A model generated the notes under the pieces. The model ran no database searches. It saw only the letters and a program-made list of their open reading frames with translations, and had not been told where the DNA came from. Position numbers and translations under genes: made by a program. Source: Heliocybe sulcata (lineage: Eukaryota; Basidiomycota; Agaricomycetes; Gloeophyllales; Gloeophyllaceae). From it: DNA of 64,000 nt. The stretch is taken from the NCBI GenBank assembly GCA_004369045.1, contig ML213521.1, forward strand, positions 497,720 through 561,719, given 5' to 3'. Below are positions 10,163-21,213 of this stretch, one piece after another (the first letter of the stretch is position 1; each line of letters opens with the position of its first letter).

Positions 10163-12744
10163 CTAGGCCGAGTATCTGTTTCCGTCCCAGAGGCCTTCTT
10201 CCAGTGCTTTGATTTCTGGGTTCAAAGCATGAGACAATGCACATGATAACGGCGAGGATGCACTCACGGAGAGCTAAATGCTTCGAATGGGTACGACACT
10301 GCCCCAAGCCGCCTTTGGATTGCCCGTCAAGAACATAACATCCTTTTGTTGGCGGGGAACGTACCCATCATATACCATAGGTTGGGAACACCGACGTCCC
10401 TCCAAGCGCCGCTGTGCTCTCCTTCAGCGTCGAGATCCCATATAGGTTTTAGCTTGCCCCCGAACTGGTCGCCCAGTAGCTTCAACATGCCGTCTCTCGG
10501 TCTCTGGTAGCTGACAAGAGAATATAGTATCAGACAGTGAATATCAAACTGCCAGGCGGCGCGAGGTATCTTACCCGGTAGCAAAGATCACTAAGTCGCA
10601 GGATAGTTCAGTTCCATCCTGGAACATGAGACCTGTCTCGGTAAAGCGATCAATCAGACTGTCGCTCTTCAGCTTGATCTTCCCGTCGACGATCATCTGG
10701 CTGGCTCCCATCTCTGAACATGACGTCAACAATAATGGCAATAGCGACGCTAAAGGCCTTGACGCACCCAAATAATATCCACCGCCCCTTGACCGTACTA
10801 GACCGTAGTATCCAGCTCCGTCATCTCCCATACTTAGCTTGAAACCTCTGCGTCTCAGGCCGTCCAGAAGCTCCCTAGCAGACCGTCATTCCCTGCTTAA
10901 GAATAATATATCGAGTAGTACTGACGCATCTGCCTCGGCTATGACTTTCGCCAACCGCTTTTGCATTAACTTCAATAGAGCGCCGGGAAAGGATCCAAAC
11001 ATCAAGTCCGCCTTCTCAATCGGCAGACCTCCCTGGGTATATACAGCTGCAACACCATCAAGCACAGAAATTACGGGATCAAATGAACTTACTGAAAGCC
11101 CTACTATTACCCTCCTTCACGCTAACGATGCAGGTTCCACTTCGCTGAACCATAGTTGCGTCTGCGAAACGTCGACTTAGTCGGTGAAGATGATTGCTTA
11201 TGTTCCACTCTTACCTACTCCGTGCTCAGCAAGGTCAGCACAGATGTCGTGCGCTGTCCCACAATCATCAGCTCCGACTGAAGATCAACTAGCACCTCCA
11301 CTCACCCGATGTACAGGCACCGATGACCGCTACCCTTTTCCCGAGGTAGTCTCTGGCAGCGTTGTATTGCGACGAATGTATGATTTGGCCTTTGAAAGCT
11401 TCCTACAACGAAACATCGCACTTTTTTCGAGAGGAAACAAAGGAGGGCAAGCGTACCATAGCGGGATAAACAGGGACCTTTGGCAAGCCTCCTGTCCATC
11501 CAAGCGCACAAATAAGATGGTCCACCGTGAACTTGCGCTCTTGACCGGTTTCAAGGCGCTTGACTGTTACAGTCCACTTCTTGCTAGTCTCATCTTGGTT
11601 CGCTTCAGTGACCTCAGCGGATGTCCACACATCAAGCTCTAGACTCTGAGCATACGATTCTAACCAGTCAGCCAACTTCGCCGCACGTTAGTGTATATTC
11701 TTTTCGAGTACGACTAACCATACCTTCCGGCCCGCGGGATATCTGGGCCAGGTGGATGGGAAGCTATCGACGTCACCTTCAGTGCTCTGAGTAATCCCGC
11801 TGAGAATATGAGAACGCACGGCAGGTAAGCCATGTGGTCCATTTCTGAATATCCGCTGCTTTCAGTAATCACGTAAAGAATAGGACGCGGGTAAACTCAC
11901 CAGCCGGAGTATGCAAGTTGAGAGATTCATAGCGGGTCCTCCAATTATCCCCAACCCGAGGGTGACGTTCGACCACCAGCGTGGGGACATCGAGGTATTT
12001 CAGTCTCGCCGCAATTTGGAGACCAGCATGCCCCGCTCCCACGACGAGTACCTTCGGATCCGCGTCTTTAAACTCAAGCTCGCGCCGTCGCTGCTCAAGC
12101 CATTTGCCGTGGTTGGGGAGCTGCTCGCGCAAAGACCCTATCTTCTCCGGGAATCCTTTCAAATCGTCCAGGTTTGTCAGAATGACATGCGCTTTCCATT
12201 CCAAGGCACCATTGGAGGATCGCAAAGGGATCAGTCGAAACACCCCAGAGCCTGTGCCGTTGTCAGTTTCAAAATTGAAAAGGGCCTGGACCCAAGCCAA
12301 GTCAGGATAGGGCTGCTGGAGCTGTACCACACTCTCGTCTAACTTGAGCGAGGTAAGGTTTGACGCGGACAGACGGTCGAGAAGGAACCGTCGGATATGG
12401 GGCTTGTCCTGGAAGACGCGGAAGTCCCATGTCATGGCGAGAACGTCCCTCCAGAAGGAGTCCTCGACCATCAATGAGAGTATGCCCTCCACTTCACACG
12501 AGGAGACGTATCGTTCAAATGATTGCATCCATACGCGAGCTATATGGAGGGCGTCTAGATTGTTGGGAAGTTCATCGACTCCTAGTCTGGTCAGTGTTGG
12601 CAAGGAAGGTGCCGATGACGATGGAGAGTCACTGGTGACTGCAGGGCGGTGGGGAGGAAGTTGAGGCGTAAGTTGGATATCATCCAAGCGCGACTTGTCG
12701 AACGCGGAAGGGAGAGGCTGAGGAATAGATGCTACTGCAGCCAT
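10163..12744 (-). CDS. Flavin-containing monooxygenase, paralogue C
   Basis: Starts MAAVASIPQPLPSAFDKS at 12744 and ends EEGLWDGNRYSA at 10163-10165. It has the same order of blocks as the other two copies: an NTF2-like region (WMQSFERYVSSCEVEGIL, SFWRDVLAMTWDFRVF), FAD motif VLVVGAGHAGLQIAARL, ERHPRVGDNWRTRYESL, ADWLESYAQSLELDVW, VDHLICALGWTGGLPK, MGASQMIVDGKIKLKS and DLVIFATG. Intron 1 has an ordinary GTGAGT donor and rejoins as E-MDHMAYLP. Paralogue C is closer to B than to A in the N-terminal blocks, so B and C probably arose by the later duplication. A TATA-like cttataag lies about 45 bp upstream. Role: NADPH-dependent oxygenation of an unknown small molecule. Confidence 0.88.
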
Positions 12745-13778
12745 GCTAGTGAGCTGGCGATGCGCAAAGTAGAATTCACAACATCTGCTCTTATAAGCTT
12801 AGCGACAATTATGGCTGCTCGAACGGCACCAGACAGCTCCACCGTCCCGCAAAGCTGTCTCACCGGATGCCTTCTTTACCAGATATAGACCATTTCGAGT
12901 GAATCATGGGCATCTCTGTTACTTCTCTGATAGTGTACGTGCGACATCCAATGGACGGGACATACATAGACCTCACCTGATGTGGAAACGAAGTTAGATA
13001 GCGACTGCTACCGTGCACTGGGAGATGAGGTGCACTTAGCATATATCAATATTGCGGTCTTCCTGAATTTTATTGGGGCATTTGTTCATGATACTATCCC
13101 CAAGGAGCATGCATCCGTCCGATATCCAAAGGGACTGTGTGGTGTCAGTCCTTGGCCTGCATGATCGTCGGAAGCCCAATCGGTATATTATGCATGCGAA
13201 ACTGGGAGCAAGTAACAGCCTTTACAAGCTCCAGCCTCTCCGGAGCCTCTTCTCTCCGGTCACAAGACTCGGATGCGAGCGAGTGAGAGTCAAAAGTCTT
13301 GTGACTCGTACCTAGGCCAGATACACCAAATTATATGCCCTCGGAACCACCGCTGTCCTTTGAGAGGAGTACCATCATTGTACGACATCAGCTGGGGAGC
13401 GACCAAGAAGACCGGGACAATGAGCAGGAATAGATGCCATACGGAGAGCAGCAACAAGGCATCCGGGAATGGGTAGCTGACCAGATGATCCTGGGCCATG
13501 AGAGGTCAAAGCAGAGCGTCCCGTGTCAGTAAGCACGATCTGGGAGCTATCGCTGCCTAGAAAACTGTCGGTTTGTCGCCTACAAATGCTTTAAGCATGC
13601 GTTAGATACATAGGTAGCGGCGCCAGTCATCCTAGTTGTTGAGCTCGAAGAGGCTCTACAAAGGTTGAAGCTTTGAAGCTGAAGCTTGAAGACGTTTTGA
13701 AGACGTGAAGCCGGCCATATCCGCATATAATTCCCACGCTTGTCTCAGACAAGGTATCGAATGAACTTGCAATGGCAG
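12745..13778. other. Gene-free stretch with a short GAAG microrepeat
   Basis: Upstream region of FMO C followed by AT-richer sequence. At about 13663-13713 there is a short degenerate tandem run of TTGAAGCT/TTGAAGAC words. No supported gene was found; the short frames have no family resemblance. Confidence 0.5.
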
Positions 13779-13993
13779 TGGAAAAGCTGCGGACGACATG
13801 CGTCAAGGACTACTAGTCTGTCCAGCCCAAGGTCGCCATGTATTAGGCGTATTATGCGTACTGATGCCAGCTAAGACGGGCAGACGGACAGAGAACGAGC
13901 CGCCGAGCAATGTGTATGTCGCAGTTTTATTCGCATCCCACTTCCGTTATAAATTATACACACCAGTACTAAACACGCGTTTATGCTTCCTTA
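13779..13993 (+). repeat. Direct repeat, left copy, flanking family member P1
   Basis: Shares with 15834-16080 the blocks GTGGAAAAGCTGC, GCGTCAAGGACT, AGTCTGTCC, GAGCCGCCGAGCAATGTGTA with TGTCGC, and ACACACCAGTA, in the same order and orientation. Indels lie between the blocks. The two copies bracket the P1 gene about 2.06 kb apart. Confidence 0.75.
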
Positions 13994-15546
13994 GCTTACG
14001 TGGATATTTCTTTGGAACTAGACCTTCGTTGAACTTCGTGCGAGTTGGGTTGTTCATGTGTATATATGAATAGCGCTGCACGGACAGCAGTTGGATGTGC
14101 CGGATTTGGAGGCGCCTCGTGCGTCGTTAGCTGGCTCCCATTGACCAGGTTGTCTCCTGTGCACTTTGCGTGCGACGAGCATGTCCAAGTATCAAGATAG
14201 TCGGTTTCAAACATAGGGTACCGATTGTCTGTCTTGGTCTCAGTAAGCCTATGTGCTTTTGCTAATACCCTCGTTCTCGAAGAGGAGCTGGAGAGCTTTG
14301 GTACATTCCTGCTGTGGATGCGACTCGTCGACATCCACGAACAACGGGAGCCAGAATGCCCCGGATTTCCTGACAAGTTCTCCTTCCTCCGGTTCTTGAA
14401 CAGGCGACCAATCACCGTGCGTCTTTCTTATCCCGGCAAGCTTGACGATGCGCAGGACCACAGTGCGAGTCCCTGCATGCTCCAGGAAGGGAGAGCGTTC
14501 GAACTGGACGAGAGCTGTGCCTACGTATGGGCCAGAGGGCAGTGAGCAAGCAGTAGTCTCGTAGTGCCGCAATGCGCACCTTCGTATGGCGGCATCTCAG
14601 CCCAATAAGACCGGAATAAATTGTGAAATGTGACGGGCACGATCCCTGAAGGGCCTGTCACCCAAATACGGACCCGCCTGGCCTCCAGCTTTATTCGGAA
14701 AGGCTGGCGAAACCGCCACACGAAATGACTGTGCACCATGGGGCCGATGCTGGTCCGAGGTGAGACGATACCAGCCGCAGCCGCCGCTTTACCCATCACA
14801 TCTTTCGTTACAAGCCGCTCTAAGAGCAGGATGTAGCGAAGCAGAGTGTAATTCTCCCCCGATGCGATGGCAATCAGAGGCAGTGTCCAGGGTTCGCCTG
14901 TAGGCAAGCAGAGGTCTTTTCCAGCAGAGAAACTCGCCGGATGCTCACGGTCTGTGACGCGGAATCGCAATTGTCCGGCAAGTAGAGGGGCGTTTGGGTC
15001 AATATACCAGTAGAAAAACCCCTGCGTGCCTTCAGGATAGCGTTGCTGGCGGCGAGGAGGTGTGGAGCCCATACAGTATGAAAGTCGCAGCTCGCGGTAG
15101 ATGCCAAAATAAGGCGAGGGATGCAAAACTGCCTGTTTTCCGCGTAGCACAATAAAATCTTCTGGCAGTAGCTTCTTCGTGTCTAAACTCCTAAGAACTC
15201 TTGGCCCTAAAGCTCGTCGCAGCCCTGGATTCGTCGCAATTTCAGCCCGACGCGGGCGAGGTTTGGCAGCAGAGGGTACCATGGTGTTCACCCAGCGAGC
15301 CATATGGATTCTGGATGCATGCTTCATAAACCTGGGCTTCTGCATGTGAAGCCATGATACTGAGGGAGTGCATCGTTCTGGATCAGGCAGGCTCGACTTT
15401 TGCCGCGGCGAACGACTTAACACTTGTGCCGCGACAGCAACATTGGTCCTTTGCCAAAGTATGTCTGAGATGAGGATGCGGACTTCGGCCGTCAACCAGG
15501 CAGGACCAAATATTGAGACAGCGGTGAATTCGAAGTCGATAGTACG
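13990..15546. repeat. Segmental duplication, copy 1 (matches 52785-54383)
   Basis: Near-identical stretches extend from the shared 3' flank (TTAGCTTACGTGGATATTTC in both) through the whole P1/P3 coding region and about 80 bp past the P3 start. An example is the shared GGCCGTCAACCAGGCAGGAC. The two copies are in the same orientation about 38.8 kb apart. Differences are scattered substitutions and small indels, so the duplication is not very recent. Confidence 0.85.
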
Positions 15547-15612
15547 GGTAGAGTATAGCAGAATGCTGAACGGAATGATACTCAAACGTTCCCACGCGTG
15601 CGCTCCGTTCAC
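14249..15612 (-). CDS. Uncharacterised family protein, copy P1
   Basis: Two exons with one 59-nt intron at 14521-14579, splicing PPYEG to TALVQFERS. Conserved blocks are PEGTQGFFYWYIDPNAP, LRFRVTDREHPASFSAGKDLCLPTG, PLIAIASGENYTLL and LEHAGTRTVVLRIVKLAG. They are shared with P2 (47919-49235) and P3 (53068-54293), and the intron position is the same in all three. I recognise no named domain, no membrane segment and no catalytic motif. The start is uncertain: the ATG used by P3 is ATA here (codon at 15462-15460), so translation would begin at the in-frame upstream ATG 15612 or downstream. The first residues of P2/P3 are basic and Ser/Thr-rich, which could be a mitochondrial presequence (inference). 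Confidence 0.6.
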
Positions 15613-15833
15613 ATACGCGCGACCATTTATGATCCTGCCTCTCCTGCCTCAAATCCTGCCTCAAACCCTCGTTAAAATCTGCTCTGTTAAAGGGTGGACT
15701 GTTGTTTTCGCCAGTAGCCTGGTAAAGACTACAGCACCGAAAAGCTGTATATATGGCACAAGCCCTGGACATCTAATGTGGACCAGACTTTCCCGACATA
15801 TTTCCAACACTTACCTCAGACCTTCCTCGTAAG

Positions 15834-16080
15834 AGTGGAAAAGCTGCAGACGATATGCGTCAAGGACTAGTCTGTCCTATGCGTATTTATGCCACCGCAC
15901 CGCAGCTAGACGGACGTAGACCGGGCTATCAAGACGCCGCCCTTAGCCCGACTCTGCCCGAGCCGCCGAGCAATGTGTATGTCGCGATCTCTGAGTTTTC
16001 TTCACATTTCACTTGCTTGCGCTAATGAATATTGTACACACCAGTAATAACGCGAACGAAGGCTCTTTATTCCTTGCCGC
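15834..16080 (+). repeat. Direct repeat, right copy, flanking P1
   Basis: Counterpart of 13779-13993, located upstream of P1. It carries the same ordered blocks (GTGGAAAAGCTGC, GCGTCAAGGACTAGTC, GAGCCGCCGAGCAATGTGTA, ACACACCAGTA) with extra bases between them. Confidence 0.75.
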
Positions 16081-17236
16081 CACGCACGTGGCAAACCTCC
16101 GCGCCGCCCTTCCGGTCTATCTTTCAACACGGAGCGCCTTGTGCGGAACAACTTGGCCCTCTCCTCGCGCTCTGATTGGTCGCTTCGGAGTATGTTCCGC
16201 TGCTGCACGCCGAGAGCGGAAGAGAGTAAGGTCCTTGCTGTTCCGAACGCGCCTAGGCGGCACCTGAGCGGGCGTTATATAGCCTGTCGGCCTTTGCGTC
16301 GCGTTGACGCTCGAATGCCCCCGCTTGCAATGTACATCTCTGTTGGTTCCCTTCCCGCCGCGTCTGAGCCTATGAGGCCGACTATTCTATGGTCGATACC
16401 GCATGGCATGAGCGGCGCAACTCTCAGGTCGCATACAGTATCATCCGCCCATCTGTCCTTGTACCATTTGTCGCCGAGCTGACTTAGCAGATATCGCTCT
16501 TCCTGTGACTGGATAAGCATTGCGCTCCCTTACCATTACTCAACGGTAAGTAAGCCCACCTCCCTCTGGTTCGCCACTATTCTTACTCGACCGTCTATTC
16601 GTCCACTGCCTGACAAACCACCTCTCACGTATCTTTATCCCTCCGATGCTCGCAGCTTCCCAGTACTATCCTCAACTTGCCCAGCCAACCACAGTTCTCT
16701 TCCTTGAGCAACTCATATGATGGCCGGCTTGTCCTCGTACAGGGCCTGACGAAGTACTCTCACATGCCAAGCATCTGGTCCGGCGTGATGCGGGCAACTT
16801 TCCCTCACCCCCGATGCCGGTTCTCCTTCCCCGATCCTCAAGCAATGTTTCGGATCAGCGTCTTCCGCGCCTGAATGAGTTCTGACACCAGACCCACTCC
16901 CCGGGGACGTCGAACTTCCAATAGGCGGGCGCGGCACCACCGTGTCTGAGCGTCGAAGTCCACCCATTTCCGAAGTACCGAGGCAAGTTCTCATGGCTTT
17001 GCTTCGTGCGGGGCTCATTTCTGACAGGTCGTGAAGACCACCGCCGTATAACATGACAGCGACGATTATACAACACGCCGGGAAGTTTGTGAACGGAACT
17101 GACAATGATTAGATCCAAAGACATGCGCATTGGTAAGTAGTGCTAATCGTACAATAATTACTTTCAATGGTATCATTCACCTTCCCCTAGAACCCTAAAC
17201 CATCGAAAGCCCCGCTGCCGTACAATGAAGATGCAA
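16081..17236. other. Gene-free stretch, one doubtful minus-strand frame
   Basis: No gene can be supported. A minus-strand frame at 16275-16520 reads protein-like (EERYLLSQLGDKWYKDRWAD) but has no partner exons or family that I recognise. It is recorded only as a possible fragment. Confidence 0.4.
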
Positions 17237-18556
17237 TTAATCGACACGCTTGGGCACCTCGCCGAGCGGTAGCATGAAGTATGCGTCTCGGCGCGTGTTC
17301 ATCTCCGCAAGGGCCATGTAGTATGCGATGAATGCAGTAATGGCGCCGAGGACTCCGCCGGCTTTCGTGACTGTCACAGATGCAGTGAATTCACCTACGG
17401 AGGAGTGGATGTCAGCCTCAATGCTTGGTACGCGAATGTCCATCTGGAACTTACCACATGCGAGTACGATGAACGTTACTGACAAGAACGAAAGGAGGAA
17501 GATCATTGCCCACGATTTCCGTAAGGCGCCGAGGAGCATGAGGAACGTGAAGATGAACCATGAGACGAGGTAGATCCCGAGGGCGTTGTGGAATTCTGTC
17601 GCATTGTCGCCGTAGGACGCAGCAATGCCTGAACCCGGAATAAGGATGGTCGCGTACGACATCCAGAAGGCACCGTACGAGGTGAAGGCTATAGGAAGAA
17701 AGGTTAGCTCCGTGTAAGTGCCGACGAGAGGAGGAACATAGGAGACAATGGGGAGGAAAAGGAGCGAAGGAGTATGATTCGGGTCATGGCATACGAGGTA
17801 CGCATGCAAACGGCCGCTGATTACCTGGCGCTGACTACCCTGATCGTCCAGCCCGGGTAAAACACCGAGACAGGTACTCGCTTAGACATCGCCCCGAGCA
17901 GGCTAAACCCACGCCCGGCTGAACCTCCGACCCACTGCCGATCAACCAATCAGCCGGTGGCTGATTGGTTCACTGGGCCCGAGAAATGCGGGGAAGACGT
18001 GTGGGGTAGGTCCGTGATCCCGAGTCGCGCGGTCAGGGGTCGGCGAGGAGCGAATGGGGGAAAGGAGGATGAAGGTGCACGGCGAATGGAGTGGACCGAG
18101 GTATAGGGGGATGTACTGACCTGTTGCACCGAAGGTGTTGCCGGCGGCGAACTCCCACATACCAGCGAGGAGCTGTGCAAGCCCACCGCAGAAGATGGCC
18201 ATGCCGACGACGACGTTGGCCGTTGAGACGCCGCGTGTCTGAATGTTGATGAGGGAGAGGATGAACGTCGTCGAGGCGAAGGAAAAGAGACCCCTGCGCG
18301 ATGCAAGATCAGTGTTCCACTCATACTCCTACAGCACTGTCGCGACTTACAGAGGCCCGGGGTTGGCGATGGGCCGGTTGGGGTTGCCATTGAAGTCGGA
18401 GGGGGTGATGTTGATGGTGGTAGGAATGCCGCCCTGGCTGTTGGCATTGTAGCCGGGAATGTGCTGGATGCCGTTGATGATGGGCGGCGGCGCCTTCTTC
18501 GCGTCCTCGAAGGCGACTTCGCGGGCACCTCCGCCTTTCTCAAGATCAGTGGACAT
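17237..18556 (-). CDS. GPR1/FUN34/YaaH family acetate transporter
   Basis: Start MSTDLEKGGGAREVAFED at 18556; end GEVPKRVD at 17237. After a roughly 55-residue hydrophilic N-terminus comes the family signature NPNRPIANPGPLGLFSFA, spliced across an intron at about 18292-18350. The rest is six hydrophobic segments, including NVVVGMAIFCGGLAQLLAG, FTSYGAFWMSYATILIPG, ALGIYLVSWFIFTFLML and VLGAITAFIAYYMALAEM. An intron of about 440 nt separates FGAT from AFTSYG, and a short one follows VLACG. The family (yeast Ady2/Ato, Aspergillus AcpA) imports acetate or related monocarboxylates with protons at the plasma membrane, and some members have been linked to ammonium export. A TATA-like TTATAAAG is about 115 bp upstream. 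Confidence 0.93.
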
Positions 18557-21213
18557 CTTGCGCGGGGACTCTGAGATGGATGAGGACGCCGTTGTGGAAG
18601 AGAGTGAGGCCCGCGGCAGGGAAAGATGAAGCGGTTAAGCAGCAAAGGGCAGTCGGTCGGCACGCTGGGGCTTTATAACGGCAGAATGAGTCTCCTGCCA
18701 ATGCTGCTTACTGATTGGCCGATGCGGTGATGGGCAGCTTAGCCTGTTTCGGATCTCAACTTTGCCCAATTCGGATTTGCTACGGCACCCGCGTGACCCC
18801 ATCGGGCGTCAGATGACTGGGCTAGGGGTCTAGTCGATGTCGTCTTTCGATTAGCCTGCACGGCAGAGTGATCGGGAACCGTTGTTTTGCGGGGCAGGAA
18901 CAGCAGATGTTGGTGTCTCGCTGCTTCGCTTCTGTTCTGGTGCGTTTAGTTTTTTCTTCGCTTGAACTGCCTTTTGAACCTTGCGGTGCAGGAGAAGATG
19001 TAACCGTACTCGAGAAGTATCGTACGATTGTCGACCCCGTAATGTCCGCACTTACCGCTCATGTCGCTAGATGTTGATCATGAGGTGGACCGTCTCCAAT
19101 ACCCTCGCCGTTACAGATCAACTCCGCCCCAATACATTGCCATTGTTCAGGGTGAATATTTTCGTCCTGCCATTACCCCACCAAGCTATGAAAAGACAGA
19201 TCGCATCTGAGGAACTTGACCTCTCTTGTAAGTCACAGGTCATTCTTGAAATCAGCCCTTCCCGGGCTCCCATTCGTTCTGCGACGCGCTCGGACTCGGA
19301 CTGCATACGCGATTCTTCTTCCTATTCCGGAGCCCCGTGGCCAGTGACCGCCGACCAAATTGCAGCCGCTGGATGTCGCCGTTTCCCTGACAAACGCAGC
19401 GGGACCGTTTGCCCGACATTTCACCTGCCATCATGATGCATGACGAGTGACCCTCCTTGGATTGACGAGCGGCCTCCGCAGCTCTACAACACCTGAACAA
19501 ATCCAGTCCCTGCATTCAGATGACTTCTTATGAGGTCAGTACCTACCACTCCCGGTTAGATTGCAGCTATGCGCCTTCGCAGACAAGAATAGCAGCAACG
19601 TATTCGTGCGGACCGGCGATCAGTAACTTACTCAGTGGGTAGCCCGGCTATCCCGATTATCCCCATTGCCTCCTGCATTCCATTAAGGTGGGCGAATCTT
19701 AAACGTATTTGATTCTGAGACTAAAGCTTCGAATTACAAGAACGTGTCTTGCTCCGAGCGGGAGGTCGTTATCTCCTAGGCCTGCTCATCTGCAAGAAGT
19801 CTCTCGTATCCGCCCAGCTCGACTGTGGAACATCGAAATACCCCCGAAGTGCGCAATCTACCGAAATTACCCGGCGAGCCATCACTTCACCCAATGCGTC
19901 AAGGGCGGTCATTAGCCTAGTCTAGCCGATAGGGTTCAAAAGCCTCGCCTGGCATACCGGCCTATATTAGTGGGTCCAGTGCTCAGCGCTCATCAGGAAG
20001 AGACGCCACCTCAAGTCAGCGTTTGACGTCGAGGGGAAGGTTATCTTGGTCGCCCGATACCGGACTGGAGCTAAGTATCAAGAGACACCGTGGATCGCGG
20101 ACCATCTATTATTGGCGGCGGCGACGTCGTCAGTTTGGCCGCTAGTTGGAGGTCGATGGCTGTTCCGCGAGCGAGCTGTCTGCTCGTGTAGCTTGGGTCT
20201 CTAGTCGGCGTGCGACGTTCATCACGGTTGGGAGCACTTTTCCTGTCCAGGCTTGTCTCTTTCAAAATGACAGTCTACATTCTACGAACATGACTTACCC
20301 TTGCCTATCGCTTGCCCTATCCCCTCGTATCCAGCCGACACCCCTCCACTAAAGATGACGTCTGCTAGCGGTCGGCTGCGAGGCGAACACCCTGCATACA
20401 GAAGCGGTCTACTCTGTGCATCACGTAAGTAGACAAGCGGCACGATCGCTACGATATCTTCGTAAAGTCTCCGAGATTAACTACCCCCACGAGAGACGTC
20501 CGATCATTAGCCAGCGCAGTCAAGGGTCGAAGTCGGAATGTATGGTTCATATGCCAGGTGAAATGGACAAAGCATATAAACGCTCGATACTTACCCTTTC
20601 GGTTTAAGCGTGGACTTCCTAGGAGATACAATGTCATATTCTTGCAACCTTTGCGAGTCTTGTTTCAGGGAGCAGGATCCTCAGCTAAGGCTATTCAAGA
20701 GACACGAGCGAGCTAGCGTAACCGAACGACGCAGGGTGTCTTCGATAATCAATGCAAATAGTAAACTCTGACTATTAACAAGATCGTGAGACGGCGCCTC
20801 TCACCAGGACTCGTGCCATATATACAGCTTTGTGGCCTGCAGTCTTTGCCCGCCTACTGGGCTCATGTGGCGCAAACAACCCCGGTACCAGTCCAACCTG
20901 TACAGGGCAGAATTTCAAACGAGGGTTTGAGGAAAGAGCAGCTCGGGAGGTGTACCTTAATTAAGGTAAATAATGGTCGCGCGTATGCGGGAGAGTTGAA
21001 CGCCGCGCGCGTGGGAACTTCGTATCCCTCCGATTAATATTCTGTCGATTAATATTCTGTTCAGCATTCTGCTATACTCTACCCGAGCGATGGCTCCAAT
21101 AAATGACTAGAATTCATAGATACAGAGTGGATACAAGTAATATACAAGTGCGTTTGAATCCAGACTAAGCATACACCCTCCCCCCAACATGCAACACGAC
21201 AAACTCAGCGGGC
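18557..21213. other. Long gene-free stretch
   Basis: About 2.65 kb without a supported gene. It contains the upstream region of the acetate transporter and the 3' flank of the aldehyde dehydrogenase. Visible details are the palindrome ACCTTAATTAAGGT at about 20951-20966 and a 15-bp doublet CGATTAATATTCTGT at about 21031-21060. No coding exon, RNA gene or transposon end could be recognised. Confidence 0.5.
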
